A stretch of 64,000 bases of DNA from JAUILA01 sp050289805 (GCA_050289805.1 JBNKGL010000011.1:60128-124127); one strand, 5' to 3'; positions 28,335 through 37,383 are shown, counted from the stretch's first letter. The notes: generated from the sequence alone by a model not told the origin. Translations and numbers: made by a program.

Positions 28335-28910
28335 TCAGACCTGGTCCAGCGATTGTCGGGAAGTGGTATCCCTGGAGGTTTTAAATTCTGAAGGTGTGAG
28401 ACCCGTAATTTTTTTAAATTGGGAAGATAAGTGGGCAACACTGCTGTACCCAAGTGTATACGCTATTTCCTTTATTGAAAGCTCATTGTAAAAAAGATAT
28501 TCTTTAGCCTTCTCAATCTTTTGTTTGATAATGTATTGCTCCAGTGTAATGCCGGTAACAGAAGAAAACAGGGTACTTATATAGTTGTAATCTACATCCA
28601 ACGCTTCCTGTAAAAAGTGGGACCAGTTTATTTTTAGTTCAAAGTGATCATGGTGATGGATCTTATCAATTATCAGCGCCTTGATTCGTTCCAGCAACAA
28701 ACCTTTTTTGTCATCAATTATCTGAAATCCCTTTTTTTGAAGCTCTTCATTTATGGAGGAAAGAACATCAGGAGAAACTTCGGCAAGAAGCCTCACCTCT
28801 CCTAAAGTCACTGATACCGGCTCTATTTTATTGGATTTAAATATGCTTTCGACCACCATAACACAGCGGTTGCATACCATGTTTTTAATGAAGATGGTTT
28901 TAATGTTCAT
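28335..28910 (-). CDS. HMA-like metal-sensing AraC-family regulator (copy 1)
   Basis: 191 residues with the same architecture as its neighbour: an HMA-like head with NMVCNRC (10-16; Cys13, Cys16) and an AraC HTH tail (about 95-185; LSIKEIAYTLGYSSVAHLSS, then GLTPSEFK). It is the first gene of the cassette and starts 79 bp before copy 2. Divergence between copies is large outside the CNRC and HTH motifs, so the duplication is old. A perfect 8-bp-arm palindrome lies 83-103 bp upstream of its start. The pair could form homo- or heterodimers that read copper level in two ranges. Confidence 0.85.
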   Translation of the reverse strand: MNIKTIFIKNMVCNRCVMVVESIFKSNKIEPVSVTLGEVRLLAEVSPDVLSSINEELQKKGFQIIDDKKGLLLERIKALIIDKIHHHDHFELKINWSHFLQEALDVDYNYISTLFSSVTGITLEQYIIKQKIEKAKEYLFYNELSIKEIAYTLGYSSVAHLSSQFKKITGLTPSEFKTSRDTTSRQSLDQV

Positions 28911-28992
28911 CCTATACTATATTATCCGTTCATGCTGTTTTATTGCTCAATATTTAAAAATAAGATTAATAAAGAGACTGAAGATTTCAATA

Positions 28993-29013
28993 ATGGTTTT
29001 CATTTAAAACCAT
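28993..29013. promoter_or_regulatory. Palindrome upstream of the copper cassette, candidate operator
   Basis: ATGGTTTT (28993-29000), spacer CATTT, AAAACCAT (29006-29013): perfect 8-bp arms. It lies in the AT-rich region before the first regulator gene, where the cassette promoter should be. A partly similar string, TGGTTTTAAAT, occurs just upstream of the HMA chaperone gene (about 24174-24184). Binding by the AraC-HMA proteins is a guess. Confidence 0.4.
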
Positions 29014-29199
29014 CAAATTATTTAAAAGTGATTATACAATTTACAGAAAAGATCAGATAGTAAGATCTCATATTGCTGATTTTAAGTTATCCATGAACTG
29101 AATGCCATTGCCTTTTTTATCAGATGTTTATCCCCTTCAATAAATTTCTTCCCCGCTGTAACAATTCGCCGGTCTTTGCATCCAAGCAATAAAAAGACC

Positions 29200-30048
29200 A
29201 TGAAAAAGCTTACCTGTTTACTATCGCTGCTGATCACAATAACCGCAGCCTATTCACAGCAAAACCCATCCTTTAAATCGGGGATCAGGGGTACTGGAAA
29301 CGCCGTACTGATGCTGCCCGGATTTACCTGTCCGGGAGAGGTATGGGATGAAACTATGGCCAATATTAATTCAGATTATGAGTATCACATCATTACCTAT
29401 GCCGGGTTTGGCGATGTGGCGCCCATTGAAATGCCCTGGTATTCGACTATTAAAAAAGAGCTGCTCGAATACATTGATGAGCAGGACCTGAAAGGGATTA
29501 CCATCATCGGCCACAGTATGGGCGGAAACCTGGCTGTGGATCTTGCGGCCAGTGTGCCCGAAAAAGTATCAAGGGTTATCCTGGTGGATGCCATACCCTG
29601 CATGCGGGAGCTTATGATGCCCGGAATATCGGCTTCGCAAATCCAGTATGAAAGTCCGTACAACCAACAGGTACTGGATATGAATGAGGAGGCTTTCGGA
29701 CAAATGGCGGCCATGATGGCTCAGAATATGACCGTAAGCAAGGAGAAAAAGGACCTTTTGAAATCCTGGATCATGAAGTCCGACCGTGAAACCTATGTGT
29801 ACGGCTATACAGATCTGCTCAAGCTCGATCTGAGGGAGCCACTGAAAGAAATTACAGCACCTGTCCTGATTTTAGGGGCTTCATTTCCCGACAAAGAAAT
29901 GGTGATGAAGAATTTTTCAGATCAATACCATAACTTATCAGATAAAACCATATTAATCGCGCCGGAAAGCAGGCACTTTGTAATGTACGACGCGCCGGAG
30001 TGGTTTTATGAACAAGTGAATTCTTTCCTGACCGGCAATGAACTCTGA
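29200..30048 (+). CDS. Secreted alpha/beta hydrolase
   Basis: 282 residues from the ATG at 29200, which begins the signal peptide (MKKLTCLLSLL...AAYSQ); a start 24 bases earlier adds only polar residues. The alpha/beta hydrolase fold has its oxyanion region in MLPGFTCPG, nucleophile motif GHSMGG, a late Asp in ILGASFPDKE, and catalytic His in ESRHFVMYD. Substrate unknown; family members include esterases and lactonases. Its 3' end overlaps the ECF sigma gene by 11 bp, so a secreted enzyme, a sigma factor and a membrane protein are translated as one unit. Confidence 0.88.
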   Translation: MKKLTCLLSLLITITAAYSQQNPSFKSGIRGTGNAVLMLPGFTCPGEVWDETMANINSDYEYHIITYAGFGDVAPIEMPWYSTIKKELLEYIDEQDLKGITIIGHSMGGNLAVDLAASVPEKVSRVILVDAIPCMRELMMPGISASQIQYESPYNQQVLDMNEEAFGQMAAMMAQNMTVSKEKKDLLKSWIMKSDRETYVYGYTDLLKLDLREPLKEITAPVLILGASFPDKEMVMKNFSDQYHNLSDKTILIAPESRHFVMYDAPEWFYEQVNSFLTGNEL

Positions 30049-30535
30049 GAAAAAGAAGGTATTTGAATCTCTTTATCGGGAATATTTCAGAATGGTATTC
30101 CAGGTGTGCCTGGGTTTTGTGAAAGGTGATAAACCCCAGGCAGATGACCTTTCCCAGGAGGTGTTTATCAACATCTGGAATGCCGTCGATAAATTCCAGG
30201 GAAAGTCCTCCTATAAAACCTGGATTTACAGAATAACCGTCAATACGTGCCTTCAATTTCTCAGGAAGGACGGCAAACGAAAGACCGATCCGATACCAGA
30301 TACAGGGTTTGAAATTGCAGCCAATAATGACGGTCTCCACCCGGAAGAGCAAAACGACTTGCTGTACCGGGCAATCGGGAAGCTTGAGGAGCTCGAAAGG
30401 CTCGTCATCATGATGGTGCTGGATGAACTCGGTTACGATGAGATTTCAAATGTACTGGGAATCACAGAAGGCAACCTGAGGGTAAAAATCCATAGAATAA
30501 AATCGAAGCTAAAGAATTTAATGAGTCATGAATAA
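30038..30535 (+). CDS. ECF-type RNA polymerase sigma factor
   Basis: 165 residues. Region 2 is at about 10-80 (LYREYFRMVFQVCLGF, DDLSQEVFINIW, the core-binding and -10 segment). Region 4 is at about 105-160 (EELERLVIMMVLDELGYDEISNVLGITEGNLRVKIHR in family terms; key piece YDEISNVLGITEGNLRV). It overlaps the hydrolase upstream by 11 bp and the membrane protein downstream by 8 bp, typical of a sigma/anti-sigma pair. It probably directs expression of its own operon and others in response to an envelope signal. Confidence 0.93.
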   Translation: MNSEKKKVFESLYREYFRMVFQVCLGFVKGDKPQADDLSQEVFINIWNAVDKFQGKSSYKTWIYRITVNTCLQFLRKDGKRKTDPIPDTGFEIAANNDGLHPEEQNDLLYRAIGKLEELERLVIMMVLDELGYDEISNVLGITEGNLRVKIHRIKSKLKNLMSHE

Positions 30536-31121
30536 TCCATTTGAAGAACTTCAGTCCAGCTGGAATAAATCCCGGCAGGAAATCAATACAGATCAGCAGA
30601 AGATTGATTCGCTGATATCATCCGCCAGGTCAAAGCAAAAAAGCAACCTGTATTTTTACTACGGGAACATCGCCATTTTGGCCATCACTGTATTGGTGCT
30701 GATCGTTGTCTGGCAGCAGTGGATGCCCTTCCGGGAGCTGCTCAGCAAGATCGGGATCGGTATAATGATCGGAAGCCTTGTGCTGAGGATCATTGTAGAG
30801 ATATTCAGCACATTCAAATCCAGGAATATCAACCTGCTGGACACCGCAGTTAATTCCAACGAGGAACGCATAAGTTATTATCAATTTCGTAAGGCCGTTC
30901 ACGGGCCTGTGACCATCACGCTTATCACTACCTACCTGATTGGATTGCTGATGATCATGCCTGAATTGAATTTGTATATTTCTACTACATGGCTGGTCAT
31001 TTTTGTGGATGCATTCGTGGTTAGTGGCCTGTTTATAATTTACAAGGTGCGGCAAAGTATCAAACAGGAAATGGAAAACCTGCGGTTTTTCATGACGATC
31101 GACCAGGAGCTGAAAGATTAA
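30528..31121 (+). CDS. Membrane protein partner of the ECF sigma factor (putative anti-sigma)
   Basis: 197 residues. A soluble N-terminal segment of about 40 residues (NNPFEELQSSWNKSRQE) is followed by four predicted helices (about 43-63, 70-92, 125-147, 152-172) and a charged C-terminal tail. The N-terminal part before the first helix is where anti-sigma domains bind their sigma factor, but no zinc anti-sigma HxxxCxxC motif is present. The 8-bp overlap with the sigma gene is the main argument for the role. It could otherwise be a generic membrane protein. Confidence 0.7.
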   Translation: MNNPFEELQSSWNKSRQEINTDQQKIDSLISSARSKQKSNLYFYYGNIAILAITVLVLIVVWQQWMPFRELLSKIGIGIMIGSLVLRIIVEIFSTFKSRNINLLDTAVNSNEERISYYQFRKAVHGPVTITLITTYLIGLLMIMPELNLYISTTWLVIFVDAFVVSGLFIIYKVRQSIKQEMENLRFFMTIDQELKD

Positions 31122-31267
31122 GTAAAGCAGGTTGGCGGAGCAGGGACCGGTGACATAGCGGATGTGCTAAAATTTTTACATGCGATTGACCCTGGTGCAG
31201 TACATTGAAATTTCCTTTCATATGCGTGCATAATTTAATAAATTATAATAGACAGGTAACCGATCGT

Positions 31268-32908
31268 ATGACTGTTTCCAGCGTTCTACATATTGGCCGA
31301 ACTGCTTTCCGGAAGCAACAATGGAGGGATGCCTTTAACCATCTCTCACAGGCGAATGAGGAAGGTTTATTGGAACCCGCTGACCTCGAAATCCTTGCTG
31401 TGACCGCATATCTAACCGGTGAAGTTGAGATCAGTGATGATATGTGGGCAAAGGCGCACAAAGGTTTTCTGAAAGATGGTAATATACAGGGCGCAGTTCG
31501 TTGTGCCTTCTGGCTTGGATTTGCGCTGATGAACCGCGGGGAACCAGCCCGGGGGGGAGGATGGATAGGCCTTGCGGGGGATCTGCTGCAGGATGTTCAT
31601 TCTGATTGTGTGGAAGAAGGATATTTACTTCTGCCCGTAGCATTGCAATGCCTGGGTAAAGGCGATTCCCATAAAGCTCTAAACTTGTTCATAAAAACAG
31701 GGGAGATAGGCAAGCGTTTCCATGACGCGGACCTGCAGGCACTTGCACGGCTTGGACAGGGGCAAAGTCTCACCAGGATTGGCAATACTGAAGAAGGCGT
31801 TGCATTGCTGGATCAGGCAATGATCGCGATCGAATCAGGAGATCTTTCTCCTATTGTAGTCGGGATTATTTATTGTGCAGTCATTGAGACTTGCATGGAT
31901 ATCGTTGATCTTGGCAGGGCTGCGGAATGGACTGCTGCATTGAACGGCTGGTGCAATTCACATCCTCATCTTGTTCCCTTCCGTGGACAATGCCTGATAC
32001 GTCGGAGCGAGATCATGTTTTTACACGGGGAGTGGAACGAGGCGCTTCAGGAAGCCAGGAAGGCGGCAGATCTTCTGTCTCACCCAAATGGGGAACCAGC
32101 GGCAGGAGCGGCCTTCTATCAGCTGGGCAACCTCTATCGTGTTCGGGGTGAATTTGCTAATGCAGAAGAAGCGTATTTTCTGGCCTCTGATTATGGGCGT
32201 GATCCTCAGCCCGGACTGGCATTGCTTCGGCTGGCACAGGGCAAAAATACCCTTGCCCGATCCTCGATTGTTCGCGCACTTATCGACACGGGAAAACTAA
32301 AAAAACGATGTGAATCGCTCTTGGCCTGTACAGAGATCATGCTGGCCCTGAATGAAAAGGGTGAAGCAACGGAAGCGGTAAAAGAGCTTAAGGGTTATAC
32401 CACCACATCCCAGTCCCCAATGATACAGGCGTTCGCTGCCCAGGCTGAGGGAAGTTTACTATTGACGGAGGATAATATTCCACTTGCTTTAAGCCGCTTA
32501 CGTGCTGCACGGAGAATCTGGGACGATCTTCACATCCCCTATGCCTCTGCACGTACTAGGGTACTTATGGGGCTTGCGTATCAAAAAGCAGGTGATCCGG
32601 AAGCAGCCGCAATGGAATTTGAAGCAGCGAGGACAATTTTTGAGCGCCTCAAAGCCCGGCCGGATATTGTGAATATGAAAAATCATATGGACAGACCATT
32701 CGGTTTCACGAATACTCTCCTTACTCCAAGGGAGAAAGATGTACTCCGTTTAATGACTGAAGGGAAATCCAACAATATTATCGCTGGTGAACTCTTTATT
32801 AGTAAGCGTACAGTTGAACGTCATGTCAGCAATATTTTTGCAAAACTTGATCTGAATTCACGTACTGAAGCAGTTGCCTATGCATTCAGACATCATCTGT
32901 TCTCATAG
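31268..32908 (+). CDS. TPR-containing LuxR-family transcriptional regulator
   Basis: 546 residues from the ATG at 31268; 21 residues encoded upstream in the same frame look non-coding. Residues about 10-465 are helical TPR-like repeats (ARLGQGQSLTRIGNTEEGVA, AFYQLGNLYRVRGEFANAEE, GLAYQKAGDPEAAAMEFEAA). The C-terminal 65 residues are a LuxR HTH (LTPREKDVLRLMTEGKSNN, then ISKRTVERHVSNIFAKL). No receiver or NTPase domain is present, so signal input is presumably through the TPRs. It reads towards the amidohydrolase gene 140 bp downstream and may control it. Confidence 0.9.
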   Translation: MTVSSVLHIGRTAFRKQQWRDAFNHLSQANEEGLLEPADLEILAVTAYLTGEVEISDDMWAKAHKGFLKDGNIQGAVRCAFWLGFALMNRGEPARGGGWIGLAGDLLQDVHSDCVEEGYLLLPVALQCLGKGDSHKALNLFIKTGEIGKRFHDADLQALARLGQGQSLTRIGNTEEGVALLDQAMIAIESGDLSPIVVGIIYCAVIETCMDIVDLGRAAEWTAALNGWCNSHPHLVPFRGQCLIRRSEIMFLHGEWNEALQEARKAADLLSHPNGEPAAGAAFYQLGNLYRVRGEFANAEEAYFLASDYGRDPQPGLALLRLAQGKNTLARSSIVRALIDTGKLKKRCESLLACTEIMLALNEKGEATEAVKELKGYTTTSQSPMIQAFAAQAEGSLLLTEDNIPLALSRLRAARRIWDDLHIPYASARTRVLMGLAYQKAGDPEAAAMEFEAARTIFERLKARPDIVNMKNHMDRPFGFTNTLLTPREKDVLRLMTEGKSNNIIAGELFISKRTVERHVSNIFAKLDLNSRTEAVAYAFRHHLFS

Positions 32909-33051
32909 CTTTAATTTTCAATTCCAGGTTATGTGGGTGAAAACACCCATTGGTACCTGTACCTAAATTGGGTATTGTCCCCGATGCGCGGCAGATTTTT
33001 ACTTTTTAAATTTGACTAAACCCTCAAAATTTTCCACTAAACCATGGATTG

Positions 33052-33981
33052 ATGAAGTATTCTGCCATTATACCGACTGTTCGTGTCTTGCTTGTGATAC
33101 TGTTTATCGCACCGTTCTTTTCTCTTACTGCACAGAAGCGGTTACCCATCATTGATATGCATCTTCATGCAGATCTGCCGCCTTCAGAGGTGAATCCGGG
33201 AGATGCTGCTCCATGCCGGCCTGAACCATGTGAGCGCAAAGGCTCAGCTACAGCTTCACATACTGAGACAATGGAAAAGACACTGGAAATCATGGATCGT
33301 TATAAGATTGTCAAAGGATTTCTAAGTGGCCTGGATCCGTCAGTGGTCCAGCAATGGGTTGATAAGGACCCTGATCGATTTATAGCCGCCCCTTTTATAT
33401 TCATACCTGGCCAACCTTCAGTTGAAGACTTAAAGCAGGCTTATGAGCAAAATAAGTTTAATGGAATGGGTGAGATCGCCACCCAGCTGGCTGGAATTGC
33501 CCCAAACGACCCCAAACTTGATCCCTACTTCGCACTTGCAGAAGAATTGAATATCCCGGTTCTAGTTCATACTGCAGGAATCGGTCCGTATATTCCTTCA
33601 TTCCGGTCATCAGCAGGCAATCCGCTATTACTGGAGGATGTTCTCGTGAAGCACCCCGGCCTGCGCATATATGTGGAAAATACAGGGTATCCCTATCTTG
33701 ATAATATGGTTGCCGTTATGTCGCAGTATCCACAACTTTATGGTGACCTGTCTACGATCACCTGGGTAATTCCGAGAACAGCCTTCTATGAATATCTTAA
33801 AAAGCTCATCAATGCGGGCCTGGGCAAACGGCTGATGTTTGGCTCCGATCAGATGCGATGGCCTGAAATGATCGAGGAAGGTATCAGGGCAATAGAGGAG
33901 GCAGATTTTCTTTCGAATGAACAAAAAAGAGATATCCTTTATAATAATGCCGCAAGATTTCTTCAATTGGAAGCAAATTGA
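33052..33981 (+). CDS. Exported amidohydrolase-family metal-dependent hydrolase
   Basis: 309 residues from the ATG at 33052; a TTG just before it is ignored. Signal peptide about 1-27 (ends SLTAQ). The TIM-barrel amidohydrolase_2 pattern includes the strand-1 metal site IIDMHLHA, a His in VLVHTAG, and strand-8 FGSDQMRWPE with the catalytic Asp. A short Cys-containing insert (PCRPEPCERKG, about 55-65) after the first metal site is unusual. Relatives hydrolyse lactones or decarboxylate aromatic acids; the substrate cannot be fixed from sequence. Convergent with the SnoaL-like gene across a strong hairpin. Confidence 0.87.
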   Translation: MKYSAIIPTVRVLLVILFIAPFFSLTAQKRLPIIDMHLHADLPPSEVNPGDAAPCRPEPCERKGSATASHTETMEKTLEIMDRYKIVKGFLSGLDPSVVQQWVDKDPDRFIAAPFIFIPGQPSVEDLKQAYEQNKFNGMGEIATQLAGIAPNDPKLDPYFALAEELNIPVLVHTAGIGPYIPSFRSSAGNPLLLEDVLVKHPGLRIYVENTGYPYLDNMVAVMSQYPQLYGDLSTITWVIPRTAFYEYLKKLINAGLGKRLMFGSDQMRWPEMIEEGIRAIEEADFLSNEQKRDILYNNAARFLQLEAN

Positions 33982-34014
33982 GTCGATTTAGTGAATCTAC
34001 ATTCGCTAAATAAA

Positions 34015-34058
34015 GGATAATGACCAGACTCATAAACTGTCAGATCTGGTCATTATCC
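34015..34058. terminator. Hairpin between convergent genes
   Basis: Perfect 14-bp arms GGATAATGACCAGA (34015-34028) and TCTGGTCATTATCC (34045-34058) with a 16-nt loop. It lies between the stops of the amidohydrolase and SnoaL-like genes. AT-rich flanks on both sides suggest bidirectional termination, without a classic long T-run. Confidence 0.75.
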
Positions 34059-34074
34059 ATATTTAGATATCAGA

Positions 34075-34824
34075 TTAGTTTGTCGAAACCTTCAGGGACT
34101 GGCCTTTTCCGGTGACCTCATCCTGGTCGTTCAAAAATTCCCATCTGACCGTATCGCCGGATTGTTCATACATTCTAGTACTGAATGTAAAGTTTACCCG
34201 GTCATCATGATTCGAACCTGTGATTCTATATATTAATTTTCCATCATCAAATTCAATCTTGCCGTATTCAGAAAAATACCCGCCCGTTTGGGTATCCTTA
34301 AAGACCCATATGAAATTATCGGATCTTATAATCGCTGATCCTTCCAGCGGTGGAAGATACTCATAAACCCCGTCCAATGATTTTTGTGAAAGCTCATTAT
34401 AGAGGTCATCAATTCCCCATTCATCAGAGATTTTACCGTTTTCGTTGACTTCGGAAACAACAATACTATTCCAGGATATTTCATTCCCAATCGGCATAAA
34501 TCCCATAATGGGTTCACTATGAGTACCGGTATGTGTTCTCGTCCATGCACTCATTTGTCCGTTAGCAACCTTGTTTTCTACGCTAACGTGAAGGTCGGGA
34601 AAAGCTGCTCTTAGTTCCCGAACAAAATTCCTGATCATTTCAGGGCCCTGCCCCCTATAATTATCCGAAAAGACAGAATCGGCATAGGACAGGTTTCCTT
34701 TGTTCAATAATTCATCATTGGCTTTTTCAAGACTGATCTTGGGTGTGTTGATCGTTTCTGTCGGATTATTGCACGAAACAGCCAGAAATGCAAGAATCAA
34801 AGACAGAAGGGTTGGTGGTTTCAT
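34075..34824 (-). CDS. SnoaL-like (NTF2-fold) lipoprotein
   Basis: 249 residues from the ATG at 34824, which starts the lipoprotein signal (MKPPTLLSLILAFLAVSC, Cys18); an upstream in-frame ATG would bury the signal and is rejected. Residues about 30-150 match the SnoaL-like polyketide cyclase/ester cyclase pattern (MIRNFVRELRAAFPDLHV, VANGQMSAWTRTHTGTH). The last 90 residues form an extra beta-rich domain like those in lipocalin-type proteins. No catalytic role can be assigned. The gene is single, on the minus strand, divergent from DUF6090. Confidence 0.8.
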   Translation of the reverse strand: MKPPTLLSLILAFLAVSCNNPTETINTPKISLEKANDELLNKGNLSYADSVFSDNYRGQGPEMIRNFVRELRAAFPDLHVSVENKVANGQMSAWTRTHTGTHSEPIMGFMPIGNEISWNSIVVSEVNENGKISDEWGIDDLYNELSQKSLDGVYEYLPPLEGSAIIRSDNFIWVFKDTQTGGYFSEYGKIEFDDGKLIYRITGSNHDDRVNFTFSTRMYEQSGDTVRWEFLNDQDEVTGKGQSLKVSTN

Positions 34825-35070
34825 TGTCTCGGGTGGTTGATTCAGATATAAATTAATAAAATATACCTTTTGGATGAAGGGATATTTTTTGTAATTCACG
34901 CAACAGACATTTCTGTAACCTCCTGTAATCATGACAATTGCACGGGGAGTGTCTTCCATTTTCCAGTTTGATAATTATACCCATTTTTAACTTCTTCCCC
35001 ATTCGATACCTTTGATCTGATCATTAGGAAGACAACTTATTGGATTGTATATTCAAAAATTAACTGCACC

Positions 35071-35805
35071 ATGATCAGCTTCTTTCGCCGCATTCGCTAT
35101 ACATTCCTTCAACAAAATTCTGTTACACGTTACTTTGCTTATGCCCTGGGTGAGATCATTCTTGTTGTCATTGGCATTGTCATTGCCCTCCAGATCAATA
35201 ACTGGAATGAAAACAGGAAAAACAGGATTATGGAGCGGGCATTGCTGGAGAATTTAGAAAAGGAATTCAGTAATAACATGGGCATTCTTGAATCCTACCA
35301 GGAGTGGCAGCATACAATTCTCGATAATCTCAACAATACGCTGTCTTTAACCGGACCAGAATACAGTGAGGTTCACCCCGATAGTACCATGGAAAACCTG
35401 GTTGTATTATTCAGCCTCAATAGCTATGAGCCCGAAGTGACCATATTGAATGCAGCGCTAAGTTCAAATGATATTAGTCTTCTCCGTAATAAAGAAATCC
35501 GGCAGGCTTTATCAGGATGGCAGCAGGAATTGCAGAATCTTTACAATGAGGAAGAATTATTTCGGGATATATTTAACCTTCAATTCATTCCATTGGTGGT
35601 TCAGTTCTTCCCGCTGAAAAATATTAACAACCATTCCAGTATGCATTCCATGGAGCTACAGGCCCTTTATCGCGATAGGGAATTTGAAAGTTATATTTAC
35701 CGAATGTGGATTATGATCGGTCGTGGCATTACCGCCTCAAAAGATATCGGCGACATTAACCGTGAGTTATTAGTCAGGGTTCGTGACGAACTGGAATTAT
35801 TGTGA
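35071..35805 (+). CDS. DUF6090 family membrane-anchored protein
   Basis: 244 residues. It has the family's conserved N-terminus (FRRIRYTFLQQN...YFAYALGEIILVVIGI) with one transmembrane helix at about 24-44, immediately followed by ALQINNWNE. The rest is helical and predicted to lie outside the cytoplasmic membrane. These proteins are abundant, often multicopy, in Cytophagales and Flavobacteriia, with unknown function. A second, deleted copy is at 53610-54067. It ends 21 bp from the convergent sulfatase gene. Confidence 0.9.
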   Translation: MISFFRRIRYTFLQQNSVTRYFAYALGEIILVVIGIVIALQINNWNENRKNRIMERALLENLEKEFSNNMGILESYQEWQHTILDNLNNTLSLTGPEYSEVHPDSTMENLVVLFSLNSYEPEVTILNAALSSNDISLLRNKEIRQALSGWQQELQNLYNEEELFRDIFNLQFIPLVVQFFPLKNINNHSSMHSMELQALYRDREFESYIYRMWIMIGRGITASKDIGDINRELLVRVRDELELL

Positions 35806-35826
35806 ATGACGTTGGCTGTTTGATTC

Positions 35827-37383
35827 CTACTTCAATTCCAGCTCCATTATTTCTCCACTTACGCCCCGGATTTCCTTATATGTTTCAACCATTTCGGCAA
35901 GCTTTTCGGGATTGGACTTTGCCAGGTTATTTTGCTGGGAAGGATCTTCCGCAAGATTATAAAGCTGGAACTCAGGATCGTTACCCAATTCAATATTTAC
36001 ATTTCCGGCTATTTTAGCGCCCGGATAAGGAGGGATCATCACCCAGTCTCCCTGCCGTAACGCCGTTCGTGTCGTTGCCTCAAAAACAAGGTTTGTTCGT
36101 CCTTTAAGACTCTTGCCAAGCAATGTATTCAGCAGATCCTCACTATCCGGGCCGGTTACATCACTGTCAACCAACTGTGCCAGGGAAGTCAGCAAATCGA
36201 GTTGTGATATGATCGCGTCAGATTCATCCGGCTCGATCGTTCCGGGCCAGTAGGTGGCAAACGGGACTTTGGTGCCTGCTTCAAACAAGCTGTATTTACC
36301 TCCGCGTAAACCTCCTGCCGGATCGTGATCACCGACTAATTCTACGGCCTGATCATAATACCCGTCATTCAGTACCGGCCCGTTGTCACTTGAGAATATG
36401 ATGAGCGTATTTTCCGACAGACCTTCTGCTTCCAGGGTTTGAAGAAGCTCGCCTATGGCCCAGTCCGCTTCCAGGATCACATCGCCTCTAGGCCCCATTC
36501 CGGACTTCCCAACGAAAGCCGGGGCAGGTGTTCTCGGGACATGGGGTTGCTGCAGGGCATAATAAAGGAAGAAGGGTTTGTCCGTATTTTCAGAAATAAA
36601 TTTTTGAGCTTCACCGAGAAAATTTTCCATCATTTCCTCGTCCACCCATTTCGCGGATTCACCACCTTTCATAAATCCAATACGTGGTATGCCATTCACG
36701 ATACTATTGTTATGGCCGTGGTGCCACTTCATTTTGAGCAGTTCGGGGTTATCCTTGCCGGTTGGTTCCCCATCGAAATTTTTCTGGTAACTGATCTCGA
36801 TGGGATCTGCCGGATCAAGATTAACCACATAACCGTTCCGGATATAAACCGTGGGTACGCGGTCCTGCGTGGCTGCCATGATATAGCTGTAATCGAAACC
36901 AACCTCATTCGGACCCGGAGCAATATGTTCATTCCAGTTCACATTTCCGTTCCCCAATCCGAGGTGCCATTTTCCTACGATTCCGGTTGTGTATCCGGCA
37001 TCTCTCAGCATTTTTGGGATCGTCATTTGCACTGTATCCAACAGGAGAGGTGCCGTACCCGGCAGAATTTTGGCGTCCTGATTACGCCATGGATATGTGC
37101 CTGTGAGCAGCGCGTACCGGCTGGGTGTACAGGTTGCGGATGAGGCGTAGCCATTCGTAAATTTCACACCCATGTTGACAAGCTTGTCCATATTAGGTGT
37201 TTGCAGTTCCGTAGCTCCATATGAACTGAGATCACCGTATCCAAGATCATCAGCATAGATTATGATGATATTGGGTTTTTTTGCTTCCTCCGCAGTGGAA
37301 CTGGTGGTTTCCGCTTTTTTGCCGCACCCCGAGACTAGGATAATACTAAAACAGATTGCCAGATACGGTTTGAAGTATGCCAT
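35827..37383 (-). CDS. Lipoprotein arylsulfatase (S1 family)
   Basis: 518 residues from the ATG at 37383, which begins the lipoprotein signal (ending LVSGC, Cys20); the longer frame from 37425 is not favoured. Metal-binding Asp45-Asp46 (YADDLGYGD) and the CTPSR signature with formylglycine residue Cys85. Further family features are GKWHLG and FSSDNGP. It hydrolyses sulfate esters outside the cytoplasm. It is unlike the 788-residue sulfatase at 3243 in length and in the CTPSR/CSPSR variant, so it probably acts on a different linkage. It is divergent from the glucosaminidase gene. Confidence 0.93.
   Translation of the reverse strand: MAYFKPYLAICFSIILVSGCGKKAETTSSTAEEAKKPNIIIIYADDLGYGDLSSYGATELQTPNMDKLVNMGVKFTNGYASSATCTPSRYALLTGTYPWRNQDAKILPGTAPLLLDTVQMTIPKMLRDAGYTTGIVGKWHLGLGNGNVNWNEHIAPGPNEVGFDYSYIMAATQDRVPTVYIRNGYVVNLDPADPIEISYQKNFDGEPTGKDNPELLKMKWHHGHNNSIVNGIPRIGFMKGGESAKWVDEEMMENFLGEAQKFISENTDKPFFLYYALQQPHVPRTPAPAFVGKSGMGPRGDVILEADWAIGELLQTLEAEGLSENTLIIFSSDNGPVLNDGYYDQAVELVGDHDPAGGLRGGKYSLFEAGTKVPFATYWPGTIEPDESDAIISQLDLLTSLAQLVDSDVTGPDSEDLLNTLLGKSLKGRTNLVFEATTRTALRQGDWVMIPPYPGAKIAGNVNIELGNDPEFQLYNLAEDPSQQNNLAKSNPEKLAEMVETYKEIRGVSGEIMELELK

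Noticed and set aside
36439..37143. 234-codon plus-strand frame inside the second sulfatase gene
   Set aside because: Antisense to conserved sulfatase motifs; no recognisable domains.
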